A stretch of 35,508 nucleotides of DNA from Bacteroidales bacterium (GTDB lineage: Bacteria; Bacteroidota; Bacteroidia; Bacteroidales; UBA932): positions 1 through 35,508 of the forward strand of contig JALOCI010000029.1 of NCBI GenBank assembly GCA_023227835.1, read 5' to 3'. How positions within the stretch are numbered: position 1 is the stretch's first letter; every line of letters begins with the position of its first letter. The notes below the pieces were generated by a model that had not been told where the DNA came from, made no database searches, and saw nothing but the letters and a program-made list of their open reading frames with translations. The position numbers and the translations under genes are program-made. Positions 8,171 through 17,018 of this stretch are shown here, one piece after another.

Positions 8171-8752
8171 TTATTTAGCAGGTGCTGCTGCCTGTTCAGC
8201 CGGTTGCGGATTTATCTGCATAGGAACTTTATCTGCAGGAATCCCGAGTTTCTTTCTTGCGAGCGGAAGCAGGTCTATGCTCTGAGCCTCATCAAAATAT
8301 GGAATTGCACCTGTTGACAAATCAAATACGAATGTACAACCGTTCTCCTTTCCTAAAGCCTTGATTGTCTCATTTGCCTTCTGATATACAGGAGAGAGAA
8401 GTTTTTGCTGTTCAGCCTGGAAATCCTGAGGAGCAGATTGTTGTAGTTGATTGAATCTGTTTCTCAAATCTTCAAGTTCTCTTTGTTTTGTTTCAAGAAG
8501 TGCTGCAGTCCAGGTTGCTTGCTTTTGTTGATAGGTAGCTGCTTTTGTCTGGAATTCGTTCTGGAGGGCTTCCATATTTTCCTGTAGCTCCTTTGAAAGC
8601 TTGTCAAGTTTGATAAAAGCACTATCTCTCTCAGGCATAAGGTCGATTAACTCTTGAGAGTTTATACGTCCAAATTTAAACGTTGTCTGAGCAAAGGACG
8701 TTGTGCCTGCCAATACAAAAAGAAGTAGCAGAAATTTCGATAGATGTTTCAT
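8171..8752 (-). CDS. OmpH/Skp-family periplasmic chaperone (second of a tandem pair)
   Basis: The product (193 residues from the ATG at 8752; a TTG two codons earlier is less likely) has a cleavable signal peptide ending around TTSFAQ. After a short beta segment (FKFGRINSQELIDLMPERD) comes a long charged, glutamine-rich coiled coil (residues about 45-120), then a beta segment (NGCTFVFDLSTG). This is the OmpH/Skp layout. These trimeric chaperones hold unfolded outer-membrane proteins in the periplasm and deliver them to BamA. A low-complexity PAEQAAAPAK tail ends the protein. It follows a second skp gene by 25 bp, and both follow bamA. A terminator comes next. Confidence 0.93.
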   Translation of the reverse strand: MKHLSKFLLLLFVLAGTTSFAQTTFKFGRINSQELIDLMPERDSAFIKLDKLSKELQENMEALQNEFQTKAATYQQKQATWTAALLETKQRELEDLRNRFNQLQQSAPQDFQAEQQKLLSPVYQKANETIKALGKENGCTFVFDLSTGAIPYFDEAQSIDLLPLARKKLGIPADKVPMQINPQPAEQAAAPAK

Positions 8753-8777
8753 ATTCAAATAATTATTTAGTTTTCTT

Positions 8778-9284
8778 TTAATTCAACAATTTAATCACCT
8801 TCTGTGACATGTCGTTTGCAGGGTTGTTATAAACTACTCCCTGAGCAGTTGCAATATCAAAAATAATAATAAATCCTTCAGTTTGCGCAACTTTTTCAAT
8901 TGCACTCTTCAATTTTGTCATAATTGGGTCCATTATCTCTTTTGATTTCGCAGCCATTACACCCTCTTGTCCAAAATATTTCTTTTGAAGATCTTTTACA
9001 GCTCTCTCTTTTGTTATAATCTCATTCTCCCGTAAACTCCTCTCATTTTGCGAAAGATTTGCCTTTTGAGACTGATATGTGTTATAGAGTTGTTCCACTT
9101 TTTTAAGTTCACCCTCGATTTCAGCATCATACTGCGCCTTAACACGTTGTATCTGCTGCTGAGCTGTTGCATACTCAGGAATTGCCTTGAGTATTGTCTC
9201 TGTATTTATATAACCGAACGATTGCGCCTTGATAATTGTTGATGAGGCCAATATCACCAGTGACAGTAAAAATATCCTTCTCAT
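8778..9284 (-). CDS. OmpH/Skp-family periplasmic chaperone (first of a tandem pair)
   Basis: The 168-residue protein has a signal peptide (MRRIFLLSLVILASSTIIKA) and the Skp pattern. An opening strand with SFGYINTETILKAIPEYATA leads into a coiled coil (about residues 40-110, with KAQYDAEIEGELKKVEQLY), followed by the closing strand EGFIIIFDIATAQGVVY. It sits 25 bp after bamA on the same strand and 25 bp before a second family member. This is the arrangement expected for an outer-membrane protein assembly operon. It most likely binds unfolded barrels in the periplasm. Differences from its neighbour, mainly the lack of the Ala/Pro tail, suggest divergent paralogues. Confidence 0.94.
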   Translation of the reverse strand: MRRIFLLSLVILASSTIIKAQSFGYINTETILKAIPEYATAQQQIQRVKAQYDAEIEGELKKVEQLYNTYQSQKANLSQNERSLRENEIITKERAVKDLQKKYFGQEGVMAAKSKEIMDPIMTKLKSAIEKVAQTEGFIIIFDIATAQGVVYNNPANDMSQKVIKLLN

Positions 9285-9309
9285 AATTATTCAATATTTG
9301 GAGCGTTAA

Positions 9310-11820
9310 TTAAAATTGCTGACCTATTACGAAGTGGAAGTTGCTACCACCTTTTTTCTCTGTTCCGACAGGATCAAATCCATATCCCCAGTCTATTCCC
9401 AACATTCCCACAATCGGGAGCAGTACCCTTACACCTATTCCGGCAGCTCTTTTAATCGAGAAAGGATTAAAATCACGGATATCTGACCACGAGTTACCAC
9501 CTTCAAGGAAAGCCAGGGCATAGATAGTTGATTGAGCCTGTAATACTACCGGATATCTCAGCTCAACCGAGAATTTGTCGTACACATTACCGGCATACGC
9601 ATTGTTAACCAGCGGAGTAAGAGATGAGTTTGAGTAACCTCTCAGGCCGATAACTTCAGTACCGTATGTACTGTAACCGGACATACCGTCACCGCCAACC
9701 ACATATCCCTCAAACGGAGAGTAACCCAGTTTTCTGCTGTAAAATCCGAGATACCCGAAGTGAGCCCTTGTCATAAGAACCAGATTGTTAGTAATGGCTG
9801 TATAATGTGTGCCCTTAAGAGTCCATTTATGATACTCTATCCACTTGTATCTTTCGGAATCTTCCATGCTCTCGTAATCCGTGTTCTTGTCTCTGAATAA
9901 TGAGTACGGAGGTGTAAGCTGCAATCCTATCTGGTAATCTGAGCCACTTCTGGGGTAAACAGGCTGGTCCACAGAATTTCTCTGAAGTGATACCTTATAA
10001 CTGAAATTATGCGATGTACCATTCGAGAATATGAAGTAGTAATCCCAATCATGTAATCTGTATGACTGTAAACTGAGCTCGTTGTACAATACAAACCAGT
10101 TGTCCGGCCATTTCAGTCTCTTTCCTATACCGACTGACGCTCCGTAAACCTCCATGGCCTGATTAGAATTCTGATAGAAGTAGTATGAGTTGGTCTGTCT
10201 TGTATAGTAAGCTGACACACTCAGAGATGTCGGTTTGTTGCCGAACAGCCACGGCTCCACGAAGCTTGCTGTCAAAGCCGTATAATATGTACCATTTGTC
10301 TGGAACTTAAGGGCAAGCTGTTGTCCGTCTCCAAGCGGCACCGGTCTCCATGCCCGCTTGTCAAATATCCTTTTTACCGAGAAGTTGTTGAAGCTGACAC
10401 CAAGTGTTCCAACGAATGTATTACCACCCCATCCTCCGGCAATCTCAAACTGGCTGTTTGACTTTTCAACTACGTTGTATGTGATGTCCACAGTGTTGTT
10501 CTGCTGGTTTGGAACAATATTTATTGCATCTGCAGACTGGAGTTTCTCAGGTTCAAAGTGCCCCATATTGGAAAGTTCTCTAAGAGAGCGTTCTATATCC
10601 GACTGACTATATAAATAACCCGGTTTTGTATAGAGCTCTCTTCTGGCTATTCTCTCATTTGTGGTTCCATTTCCGTTTATCATAACCCTATTGAAGGTTG
10701 CGGGCTTTCCTTCATATATCCTCATCTCTATGTCTACTGAGTCCTTATCTACACAAACCTCTACAGGAGTAACATTAAAGAACAGATATCCGTTATCGGT
10801 ATATAGTTTTGAAACGTTTCCCTTTTCGTCTCGTGTAAGTCTCTCCTCCATAGAGACGACATCATAGATGTCACCTTTATTGATTCTCAGAATGCTGTTA
10901 AGTGCATCTCCGGAATATTTTGAATTACCGGTCCAGGTAATATTTCTGAAGTAATACTGTTTTCCCTCATCAATGTTGAATCTGATGCCTAATCTGCCTT
11001 CACTAATATAATATATACTATCCTTTACAATTCGTGCATCACGGTACCCGCGTTCATTATACGCCTCAATAAGGGATCTCTTGTCATTCTCGTACTCTTT
11101 TTCATTGAATTTCTTACTTGAGAAAAAGTTTAGAATATTGTTCCTTGCCTTTGTCTTTTTCATTGTACGGGCAAGCTTGGAGGCTTTAATATTGTCGTTT
11201 CCCTCGAAGGTGATATCCTGAATCTTCACCTTGCTCTTTCTGTCAACCACAAATGTTACTCTCACTGTATTCTGAATGGTTGTATCCTGAACTTTGTTTA
11301 CAGTTACCTCTGTCTGTAGAAAGCCTTTCTCAACATAGTACTTCCTTATGATTTCGCAAGAAGATCTCTCTATATAATCAGACAACTCGCTTACTCTTTT
11401 AAACTTTAACCTATCTTCCAGTTCGGATTTCTCTGTCGATTTTACACCTGAGAAATCCAATTTCAGAATACGGGGTCTCTCTTGTAGGTGAAGGTTCAGA
11501 TATACCTTCCCGTTTGAAACTGAGTCGATATAAAATGCGACTTCAGAGAACCAGCGTTGCAGCCAGATTCTTTTAACAATTGAAGAGAGCTCCTCACTCG
11601 GAATCTCAATTTTATCACCAATCTGTATCCCCGTAAGAGATATTATCTGATTAGTATTGTTGTACTTTATCCCGGAAACAACCAAACCGCCTACTTCATA
11701 TTTTTGAGGCTTGTTGTAATCTACCTCTGTTGTTCTTATATAGGTAGAATCCTGGGCCTTGGCCTGGTTTGTAAAAGGAGTTAAGAAAATTAATAACGAA
11801 ATAAGGGCTAATGACTTCAT
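9310..11820 (-). CDS. bamA: Outer-membrane protein assembly factor BamA
   Basis: The frame extends to a TTG at 11871. The ATG at 11820 is preferred because it begins a proper signal peptide (MKSLALISLLIFLTPFTNQA) and lies 24 bp after a -7 box. The protein of about 836 residues has the Omp85 layout: tandem POTRA repeats to about residue 440 (for example IQDITFEGNDNIKASKLA and FRNITWTGNSKYSGDALN), then a C-terminal barrel ending in FVIGQQF with the terminal Phe. VVGGDGMSGYSTYGTEVIGL followed by RGY is the conserved loop-6 region containing the RGY/RGF motif. BamA inserts beta-barrel proteins into the outer membrane. Here it is followed by two skp genes, and bamD lies separately at 23022. Confidence 0.97.
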   Translation of the reverse strand: MKSLALISLLIFLTPFTNQAKAQDSTYIRTTEVDYNKPQKYEVGGLVVSGIKYNNTNQIISLTGIQIGDKIEIPSEELSSIVKRIWLQRWFSEVAFYIDSVSNGKVYLNLHLQERPRILKLDFSGVKSTEKSELEDRLKFKRVSELSDYIERSSCEIIRKYYVEKGFLQTEVTVNKVQDTTIQNTVRVTFVVDRKSKVKIQDITFEGNDNIKASKLARTMKKTKARNNILNFFSSKKFNEKEYENDKRSLIEAYNERGYRDARIVKDSIYYISEGRLGIRFNIDEGKQYYFRNITWTGNSKYSGDALNSILRINKGDIYDVVSMEERLTRDEKGNVSKLYTDNGYLFFNVTPVEVCVDKDSVDIEMRIYEGKPATFNRVMINGNGTTNERIARRELYTKPGYLYSQSDIERSLRELSNMGHFEPEKLQSADAINIVPNQQNNTVDITYNVVEKSNSQFEIAGGWGGNTFVGTLGVSFNNFSVKRIFDKRAWRPVPLGDGQQLALKFQTNGTYYTALTASFVEPWLFGNKPTSLSVSAYYTRQTNSYYFYQNSNQAMEVYGASVGIGKRLKWPDNWFVLYNELSLQSYRLHDWDYYFIFSNGTSHNFSYKVSLQRNSVDQPVYPRSGSDYQIGLQLTPPYSLFRDKNTDYESMEDSERYKWIEYHKWTLKGTHYTAITNNLVLMTRAHFGYLGFYSRKLGYSPFEGYVVGGDGMSGYSTYGTEVIGLRGYSNSSLTPLVNNAYAGNVYDKFSVELRYPVVLQAQSTIYALAFLEGGNSWSDIRDFNPFSIKRAAGIGVRVLLPIVGMLGIDWGYGFDPVGTEKKGGSNFHFVIGQQF

Positions 11821-11844
11821 CTGCAATCTCTGGCTGTGAAAGCG

Positions 11845-11852
11845 CAAATATA
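11845..11852 (-). promoter_or_regulatory. -7 box (TATATTTG) for the bamA-skp-skp operon
   Basis: TATATTTG on the minus strand lies in the 62-bp gap between uppS and the bamA ATG, with a TTTG 16 bp upstream of it. The spacing of the TTTG is a little short. It suggests bamA is transcribed from its own promoter as well as by read-through from uppS, and it supports the ATG at 11820 as start. Confidence 0.55.
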
Positions 11853-11882
11853 AGCTTTTATTTGTATTCAAAGTTTGTTTGA

Positions 11883-12614
11883 TTAAGAATTATTTAACTG
11901 GTCTCCTGTTTTCCCAAACCTCCGTTCTCTTTGCGCGAAGATGTCCAGAGCTTGTTGAAAGTGAGTTTTGCGAAAATCGGGCCAAAGCACTTCCGGGAAA
12001 TAAAATTCACTGTAAGCACTCTGCCATAGTAAATAATTACTTATGCGCTGTTCACCGCTTGTCCTGATTATCAGATCGGGATCCGGAATCCCTTTTGTGC
12101 TTAGTAAAGAGCTGAAATGGTCTGCTGTAAGTTTAGGTAATTTTCTGCCCTCCTGATGCGCTTTCAGCACCTCCTCCCCATATCTCTCGGCAGCCTGAAT
12201 TATATCCCATCTTCCGGCATAACTTAAAAATATGATGAGGTTCAGCCCTGTATTCCGGCTTGACATCTCTTGCGCGTCATATATTTTCTTTGCAATATCC
12301 TCCGAAAGTTTTGAAAGATCTCCTATTGCCCTGAAATTAATATTGTTCTTCATAATTGTAGAGGTTTCGGCAGCTATTGCATCAACCATAAGCTGCATTA
12401 GCCCGTTTACCTCATCCTCCGGCCTGTTCCAGTTCTCCTCCGAAAAAGCGAATAGACTCAAATATTCAATTCTGTTTTCCGCGGCAAACTCAATTGTAGC
12501 CCTTACAGATTCCGAGCCCTCCTTGTGGCCGTACAGCCTGTCCATACCCCGGGCTTTAGCCCATCTTCCGTTCCCATCCATTATAATAGATACGTGTCTT
12601 GGGATTTTATTCAT
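11883..12614 (-). CDS. uppS: Isoprenyl transferase (undecaprenyl-diphosphate synthase)
   Basis: This 243-residue cis-prenyltransferase condenses isopentenyl diphosphate onto farnesyl diphosphate to make the C55 lipid carrier used for peptidoglycan and O-antigen. The N-terminal HVSIIMDGNGRWAK holds the catalytic Asp13. LFAFSEENWNRP and the late IIRTSGEQRISNYLLWQ with YSEFYF are also family hallmarks. The gene begins 21 bp after nadK and precedes bamA, an order common in Bacteroidota. It is cytoplasmic and peripheral to the membrane. Confidence 0.97.
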   Translation of the reverse strand: MNKIPRHVSIIMDGNGRWAKARGMDRLYGHKEGSESVRATIEFAAENRIEYLSLFAFSEENWNRPEDEVNGLMQLMVDAIAAETSTIMKNNINFRAIGDLSKLSEDIAKKIYDAQEMSSRNTGLNLIIFLSYAGRWDIIQAAERYGEEVLKAHQEGRKLPKLTADHFSSLLSTKGIPDPDLIIRTSGEQRISNYLLWQSAYSEFYFPEVLWPDFRKTHFQQALDIFAQRERRFGKTGDQLNNS

Positions 12615-12635
12615 GTCTTTTCTTTTTATTATATT

Positions 12636-13526
12636 CTAAAGTGACTGGCAATTTCTCTTGTCCTCTCCCCATCTTAATTTATCCTTCAGTGCGTTTATGA
12701 AGCTTCCTTTTTGAAGAGATATATAATTTAACGTATATGGAGCCTTAGTAATTTTCACTGAACTGCCTGATGAAATCATTACCTCCCGGTTATCGAGACA
12801 CAAAATAGCCTTACCTGCCCTTGCAGTAACAAACATCTCCAGAGTAACACCATCGGGGACTACCATAGGTCTCACATTTAAGTTGTGAGGAGCAATCGGG
12901 GCTACAATCCAGACCTCAGAAACAGGTAGAACAATCGGGCCACCTATACTGAGAGAGTAGGCCGTTGAGCCGGTCGGCGTTGCAACAACCAGACCATCTG
13001 ACCAGTATGCGGGCATCTCGATACCGTCTATTATAAGGTTGACAGATATCATTGTTGAATCACACTTCTGAAGTGAGACTTCATTTACAGAATACGGGAA
13101 AAAGCCTTCAGGGAGACAGCTGCTCTCAATCTGTAACATTGTCCTTTTCTCTATTTGGTATTTTCCCTCTATAAGGTCATCTATCCAGTTGTCGGCCGAA
13201 TTCAAATCGGCACTGGTGAGGAATCCGAGCCTGCCAAAATTAACCCCTGCAATTGGAATTGACTTTTCACGAATATGCGTTATAGACTCCAGAAAAGTTC
13301 CGTCTCCGCCGAAGCATAAGAATATATCCGTGTCAGCAGGCAAATCATTGTAGTCATTATATGTCTCCGATTCAGGAAAATGATAGTCCGGAATAACGGT
13401 CAGTCTGTCATAAAAAGGTTTATAGTAGCAAAGAGTAACCCCCTTGTCAATTAATGCCCTTATTATCTGACAAAGTCTGGAACACCATGCTGTCTCAAAA
13501 TCTCTTGCAAATAAAGCAATCTTCAT
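12636..13526 (-). CDS. nadK: NAD kinase
   Basis: The enzyme phosphorylates NAD to NADP. The frame extends to 13565, but the ATG at 13526 is chosen because it opens with the family's MKIALFARDF and follows a -7 box by 18 bp. At 296 residues it has normal length. Motifs are FLCFGGDGTFLES (GGDGT, residues 73-77), GVNFGRLGFLT, the NE pair at 148-149, and DGLVVATPTGSTAYSLSIGG. It is divergent from pdxJ across a 44-bp spacer that holds back-to-back promoter boxes, and is followed on its own strand by uppS. Confidence 0.97.
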   Translation of the reverse strand: MKIALFARDFETAWCSRLCQIIRALIDKGVTLCYYKPFYDRLTVIPDYHFPESETYNDYNDLPADTDIFLCFGGDGTFLESITHIREKSIPIAGVNFGRLGFLTSADLNSADNWIDDLIEGKYQIEKRTMLQIESSCLPEGFFPYSVNEVSLQKCDSTMISVNLIIDGIEMPAYWSDGLVVATPTGSTAYSLSIGGPIVLPVSEVWIVAPIAPHNLNVRPMVVPDGVTLEMFVTARAGKAILCLDNREVMISSGSSVKITKAPYTLNYISLQKGSFINALKDKLRWGEDKRNCQSL

Positions 13527-13544
13527 TTTAAGTGTTATTATTGC

Positions 13545-13562
13545 CAAAAATAGATAAATTTG
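13545..13562. promoter_or_regulatory. Back-to-back divergent -7 boxes for nadK (minus) and pdxJ (plus)
   Basis: The minus strand carries TATTTTTG (13552-13545) and the plus strand TAAATTTG (13555-13562), only 2 bp apart. A TTTG at 13578-13575 on the minus strand, 22 bp upstream, may be the nadK -33 element. The pdxJ box ends 8 bp before its ATG, so the pdxJ transcript would have almost no leader. Confidence 0.55.
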
Positions 13563-13570
13563 CACCTATC

Positions 13571-14290
13571 ATGACAAAATTAAGTGTAAATATAAACAAA
13601 TTCGCAACACTGAGAAACTCCAGAGGAGGTAATCTGCCTGACGTTATAAAAGCAGCAGTGGATTGCGAAAAATTTGGAGCTGAGGGCATTACAGTACATC
13701 CCAGACCGGACGAGAGACATATTCGCTACCAGGATGCGCGAGATCTTAAGCATGTGGTTACCACTGAGTTCAACATAGAAGGAAACCCTATCGACTCGTT
13801 TGTGAAACTTGTTCTTGAAATACATCCCGCTCAGGTTACCCTTGTTCCTGACTCTCACGATGTACTTACTTCTAACTGTGGATGGGACACAAAGAAGAAT
13901 GCCTCATTTCTGAAACAAATTTGCAAGGTTTTCAGTGATGAGAATATCCGTACATCTATATTCGTAAATCCGGATGTCGAAATGATCAGATATGCCACAG
14001 ATACCGGCTGCAAGAGAATAGAGCTTTATACAGAGTCATATGCTGCCAACTATTTCAATGGCCGGGACGCTGCTATAGAAAAATATGTCAAGGCAGCGGA
14101 AGAGGCTGTAAAACAAGGCCTGGGAATTAATGCCGGACATGATCTGAATCTGGACAATCTTAATTTTTTCTATAAAAATATACCCGGTCTTCTTGAAGTC
14201 TCAATAGGACATGCATTGGTTTGCGATGCTCTCTATATGGGCCTTGAAAATACTATCCAGTCCTACTTGAGAGAGTTAAAAAATTATTAA
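13571..14290 (+). CDS. pdxJ: Pyridoxine 5'-phosphate synthase
   Basis: This enzyme of the DXP-dependent vitamin B6 pathway condenses 1-deoxyxylulose 5-phosphate with 3-amino-2-oxopropyl phosphate. The start at 13571 (MTKLSVNINKFATLRNSR) gives 239 residues, the normal length, and removes 13 unconserved residues encoded upstream. Family features are TVHPRPDERHIRYQD (His43), IELYTESYA with the catalytic Glu, and GINAGHDLNLDNL with the later His. The TIM-barrel enzyme is cytoplasmic. It is divergent from nadK and followed by an OmpH-like gene with its own promoter box. Confidence 0.97.
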   Translation: MTKLSVNINKFATLRNSRGGNLPDVIKAAVDCEKFGAEGITVHPRPDERHIRYQDARDLKHVVTTEFNIEGNPIDSFVKLVLEIHPAQVTLVPDSHDVLTSNCGWDTKKNASFLKQICKVFSDENIRTSIFVNPDVEMIRYATDTGCKRIELYTESYAANYFNGRDAAIEKYVKAAEEAVKQGLGINAGHDLNLDNLNFFYKNIPGLLEVSIGHALVCDALYMGLENTIQSYLRELKNY

Positions 14291-14298
14291 TATATTTG
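14291..14298 (+). promoter_or_regulatory. -7 box (TATATTTG) for the OmpH-like gene
   Basis: TATATTTG begins directly after the pdxJ stop, with a cTTG 21 bp upstream (14266-14269) in the position of a -33 element. The ATG follows 22 bp later. Confidence 0.55.
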
Positions 14299-14320
14299 TC
14301 CATTAAATAGATTTAAAAAA

Positions 14321-14926
14321 ATGAAAAAAGCCTCTTTAATCACCAACGTTGTGTTGGCTATAGCAGTTATAGTGCTGTTTGTACTGCACTTTACATCTAA
14401 ATCAAACTCCCTAAAGAACAATTCCGAACCGGGATCTGCCCCTGCGGCAGGAAGTGTTGTTTATATTCAGATGGACTCCCTTGTGAATCAATATGATATG
14501 TTCAACGATCTGAAATCTGAATTGGAATCTAAGGCTCAGGTAATGCAGGACGATCTTAACAAGAAAGGTATGGCATTTGAGAGAGATGTCAAGGATTTCC
14601 GCGAAAAGGTACAGAAGGGGTTGATTACTCGTGCACAGGCTGAGGCACAGGATGCACAGCTTCAGAACAGGGAGAGGGAACTTCAGAATTACTCCCAACA
14701 GAGGCAGATGGAGATGAATGAAGAACAGGCTGTACTTATCAGAAAAGTAATGGATGCGCTGGACAAATACCTGGTAAAGTTCAATGCAGACAAGAAATAT
14801 TCAATGATTATCAACACCTCCGGCACTTTGAACACAGTACTTCAGGCTGATTCAACACTCAATATCACAAATATGGTTGTTGCCGGACTTAATGATGAGT
14901 ATGTGGCGACTAAAGGAAAAAAATAA
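14321..14926 (+). CDS. OmpH/Skp-like protein with an N-terminal membrane anchor
   Basis: The 201-residue protein begins with one hydrophobic segment (NVVLAIAVIVLFVLHFT, residues 9-25) that lacks a clear signal-peptidase site, so it may stay anchored in the inner membrane. The rest follows the OmpH/Skp pattern: an opening strand (SVVYIQMDSLVNQYDMFNDL), a long charged coiled coil (about 65-140, with KGLITRAQAEAQDAQLQNRE), and a closing strand (YSMIINTSGTLNTVLQADST). It is the third Skp-like gene in the window, away from bamA. The likely role is periplasmic chaperone or scaffold. A GTG-started glycosyltransferase gene follows after 9 bp. Confidence 0.88.
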   Translation: MKKASLITNVVLAIAVIVLFVLHFTSKSNSLKNNSEPGSAPAAGSVVYIQMDSLVNQYDMFNDLKSELESKAQVMQDDLNKKGMAFERDVKDFREKVQKGLITRAQAEAQDAQLQNRERELQNYSQQRQMEMNEEQAVLIRKVMDALDKYLVKFNADKKYSMIINTSGTLNTVLQADSTLNITNMVVAGLNDEYVATKGKK

Positions 14927-14935
14927 GGCATAATT

Positions 14936-16054
14936 GTGAAGATTGCAATCCTTTCGTGCTTTTACCCGTACAGAGGAGGTATTGCCCAGTTCAATGCAAA
15001 TATCTACAAGGAGCTGAGCAAAACACATGAGGTAAAGGCATTTAATTTCAAGCGGCAATATCCGAATCTCCTGTTCCCCGGCAAGACTCAGTTTGTCGAG
15101 AAAGGGGATACAGCCCTGAAAATCGAGAGTACTGCAATACTGGACACAGCAAACCCATTAAGTTATATTTCAACATCCCGGGCCATACGAAAGTGGGGCC
15201 CGGATTTGTTGATAATGCGTTACTGGATGTCATACTTCGCCCCCTCGCAAGGGTATGTTGGAAGGCATCAGTTACCGGGCACAAAAGTGATTTCCATACT
15301 CGACAATGTAATTCCTCATGAACCAAAATTCTTTGATACACCCTTTACAAAGTACTACCTGGGCTCTAATGACGGATTTGTAGTTCTTTCGGATGCTGTC
15401 GGTAAAGACTTGTCAGCCCTTAAATCTGATGCGAAATATATCAGTATTCCCCATCCCCTGTACAACCATTTCGGGGAAAGAGTCGCACGTGAAAAGGCTG
15501 AGGAGGAGCTCGGACTTGATAAGGGGAAGAGAAATATCCTTTTTTTCGGGCTAATCAGGGACTATAAAGGGCTTGACATATTACTTGAGGCTTTTGCCGG
15601 GCTGGATGACAAATACCAGTTGATAATAGCGGGAGAACCTTATGGAAGTTTCGAAAAGTATAGTGATATAATCCGGTCAATACCCGATAACCGACGCGTT
15701 AAACTTTTCACCAGATATATATCTGACGAGGAGGTTCCTGTTTTTTTCTCGGCAAGTGATGTGTGTGTACTTCCTTACAGGTCAGCCACACAGAGCGGTA
15801 TCAGTGCCATATCATATCATTTCGGACTCCCGATGATAACAACTGATGTCGGTGGGCTTAAAGAGGCGATTGAAGGGCCTGGCACCGGTATTGTAGTCGA
15901 TAAAGTTGACCCTCTACTGGTTCGTGACGCAATAGTGGAATATTTTGAAAAAGAGCTTGGCGAAAGGCTTAGAGCAAATATAGCCGTTCAAAGGGAGCAA
16001 CTGTCATGGAACAGCTTTACAGACAAACTACTAAATTTTTATACAACACTTTAA
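14936..16054 (+). CDS. Glycosyltransferase, GT4-like (GT-B fold)
   Basis: The start is a GTG at 14936, 9 bp after the preceding stop, and gives a 372-residue protein opening with MKIAILSCFYPYRGGIAQF, the glycine-rich acceptor-side loop of GT-B glycosyltransferases. The C-terminal Rossmann half contains ILFFGLIRDYKGLDILLEAF and VPVFFSASDVCVLPYRSATQ, then SGISAISYHFGLPMITTDVG followed by GLKEAI, which is the nucleotide-sugar site. The first Glu of the usual E-x7-E motif is not obvious in the SATQSG segment. No signal peptide is present. Donor and acceptor cannot be deduced; it is not in a polysaccharide cluster, lying between an OmpH-like gene and purC. Confidence 0.88.
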   Translation: MKIAILSCFYPYRGGIAQFNANIYKELSKTHEVKAFNFKRQYPNLLFPGKTQFVEKGDTALKIESTAILDTANPLSYISTSRAIRKWGPDLLIMRYWMSYFAPSQGYVGRHQLPGTKVISILDNVIPHEPKFFDTPFTKYYLGSNDGFVVLSDAVGKDLSALKSDAKYISIPHPLYNHFGERVAREKAEEELGLDKGKRNILFFGLIRDYKGLDILLEAFAGLDDKYQLIIAGEPYGSFEKYSDIIRSIPDNRRVKLFTRYISDEEVPVFFSASDVCVLPYRSATQSGISAISYHFGLPMITTDVGGLKEAIEGPGTGIVVDKVDPLLVRDAIVEYFEKELGERLRANIAVQREQLSWNSFTDKLLNFYTTL

Positions 16055-16067
16055 CAACTATTTTTTT

Positions 16068-17018
16068 ATGAAAGCAATAACCCGCACAGAATTCAATTTT
16101 CCAAATCAAAGCAGTAAGTATGTTGGTAAAGTAAGAGATGTCTATACAATCGGGGATGACTATCTTGTAATGATAGCTACTGACAGGATTTCGGCATTTG
16201 ATGTGGTCCTTCCCAAAGGAATCCCATATAAAGGACAAGTGTTGAATCAAATAGCCTCTAAATTTCTGGACAGTACAACTGATATAGTTCCAAACTGGAA
16301 AATTGCCTCTCCTGATCCGGTTGTAACAGTAGGACATAAATGTACAGGCTTCCCTGTAGAGATGATTGTCAGAGCTTATCTGACCGGAAGCTCTTGGAGA
16401 GCATATAAAGCCGGAGCCCGTGAAATATGCGGGGTTAAAATTCCTGAAGGAATGAAAGAACATCAGCGATTCGAACAACCAATAGTAACACCAACCACTA
16501 AAGCAGAGATAGGACTTCATGACCAGGATATTTCAAAAGAGGAGATTATTACAAAAGGGATTGTGAAAGAGGATGAATATCTAATGTTAGAAAAATATGC
16601 TCTTGATCTTTTCAACCGCGGCTCAGAAATAGCTTCTGAAAGAGGGCTGATACTTGTAGATACAAAATATGAATTCGGCAAGAAGGGTGATAAAATATAC
16701 CTGATAGATGAAATCCACACTCCGGACTCTTCAAGATATTTCTATAAAGAGAGCTATGACGAATTGTTTGCTAAAGGGCTACAACAGAGACAACTTTCTA
16801 AGGAGTTTGTCAGAGAGTGGCTTATGGAAAATAATTTCTCCGGACAAGCAGGACAGAAGGTTCCTGAGATGACCGATGAAATTGTTCGTTCAATATCTGA
16901 CAGATATATTGAGTTATATGAAAATATAACAGGAAACAAGTTTGAAAGAGCTGAATACACTGATGATATTTACGAAAGAATTGAGACTAATATTCTTAAT
17001 ATGCTGGCAAGATTATGA
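16068..17018 (+). CDS. purC: Phosphoribosylaminoimidazole-succinocarboxamide synthase
   Basis: PurC joins CAIR and aspartate with ATP to make SAICAR in purine synthesis. The 316 residues match the longer form of the family. The start includes YVGKVRDVYTIGDDYLVMIA then TDRISAFDVVLP. Other hallmarks are IVRAYLTGSSWRAYKAG, TKAEIGLHDQDIS and IYLIDEIHTPDSSRYF. It overlaps the following LysM gene by 4 bp (ATGA), implying coupled translation, and starts 13 bp after the glycosyltransferase. Confidence 0.97.
   Translation: MKAITRTEFNFPNQSSKYVGKVRDVYTIGDDYLVMIATDRISAFDVVLPKGIPYKGQVLNQIASKFLDSTTDIVPNWKIASPDPVVTVGHKCTGFPVEMIVRAYLTGSSWRAYKAGAREICGVKIPEGMKEHQRFEQPIVTPTTKAEIGLHDQDISKEEIITKGIVKEDEYLMLEKYALDLFNRGSEIASERGLILVDTKYEFGKKGDKIYLIDEIHTPDSSRYFYKESYDELFAKGLQQRQLSKEFVREWLMENNFSGQAGQKVPEMTDEIVRSISDRYIELYENITGNKFERAEYTDDIYERIETNILNMLARL

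Noticed and set aside
11821..11871. Extended BamA start at a TTG (11871)
   Set aside because: The extra residues do not form a signal peptide and the region contains a promoter box; the ATG at 11820 begins a normal signal peptide.
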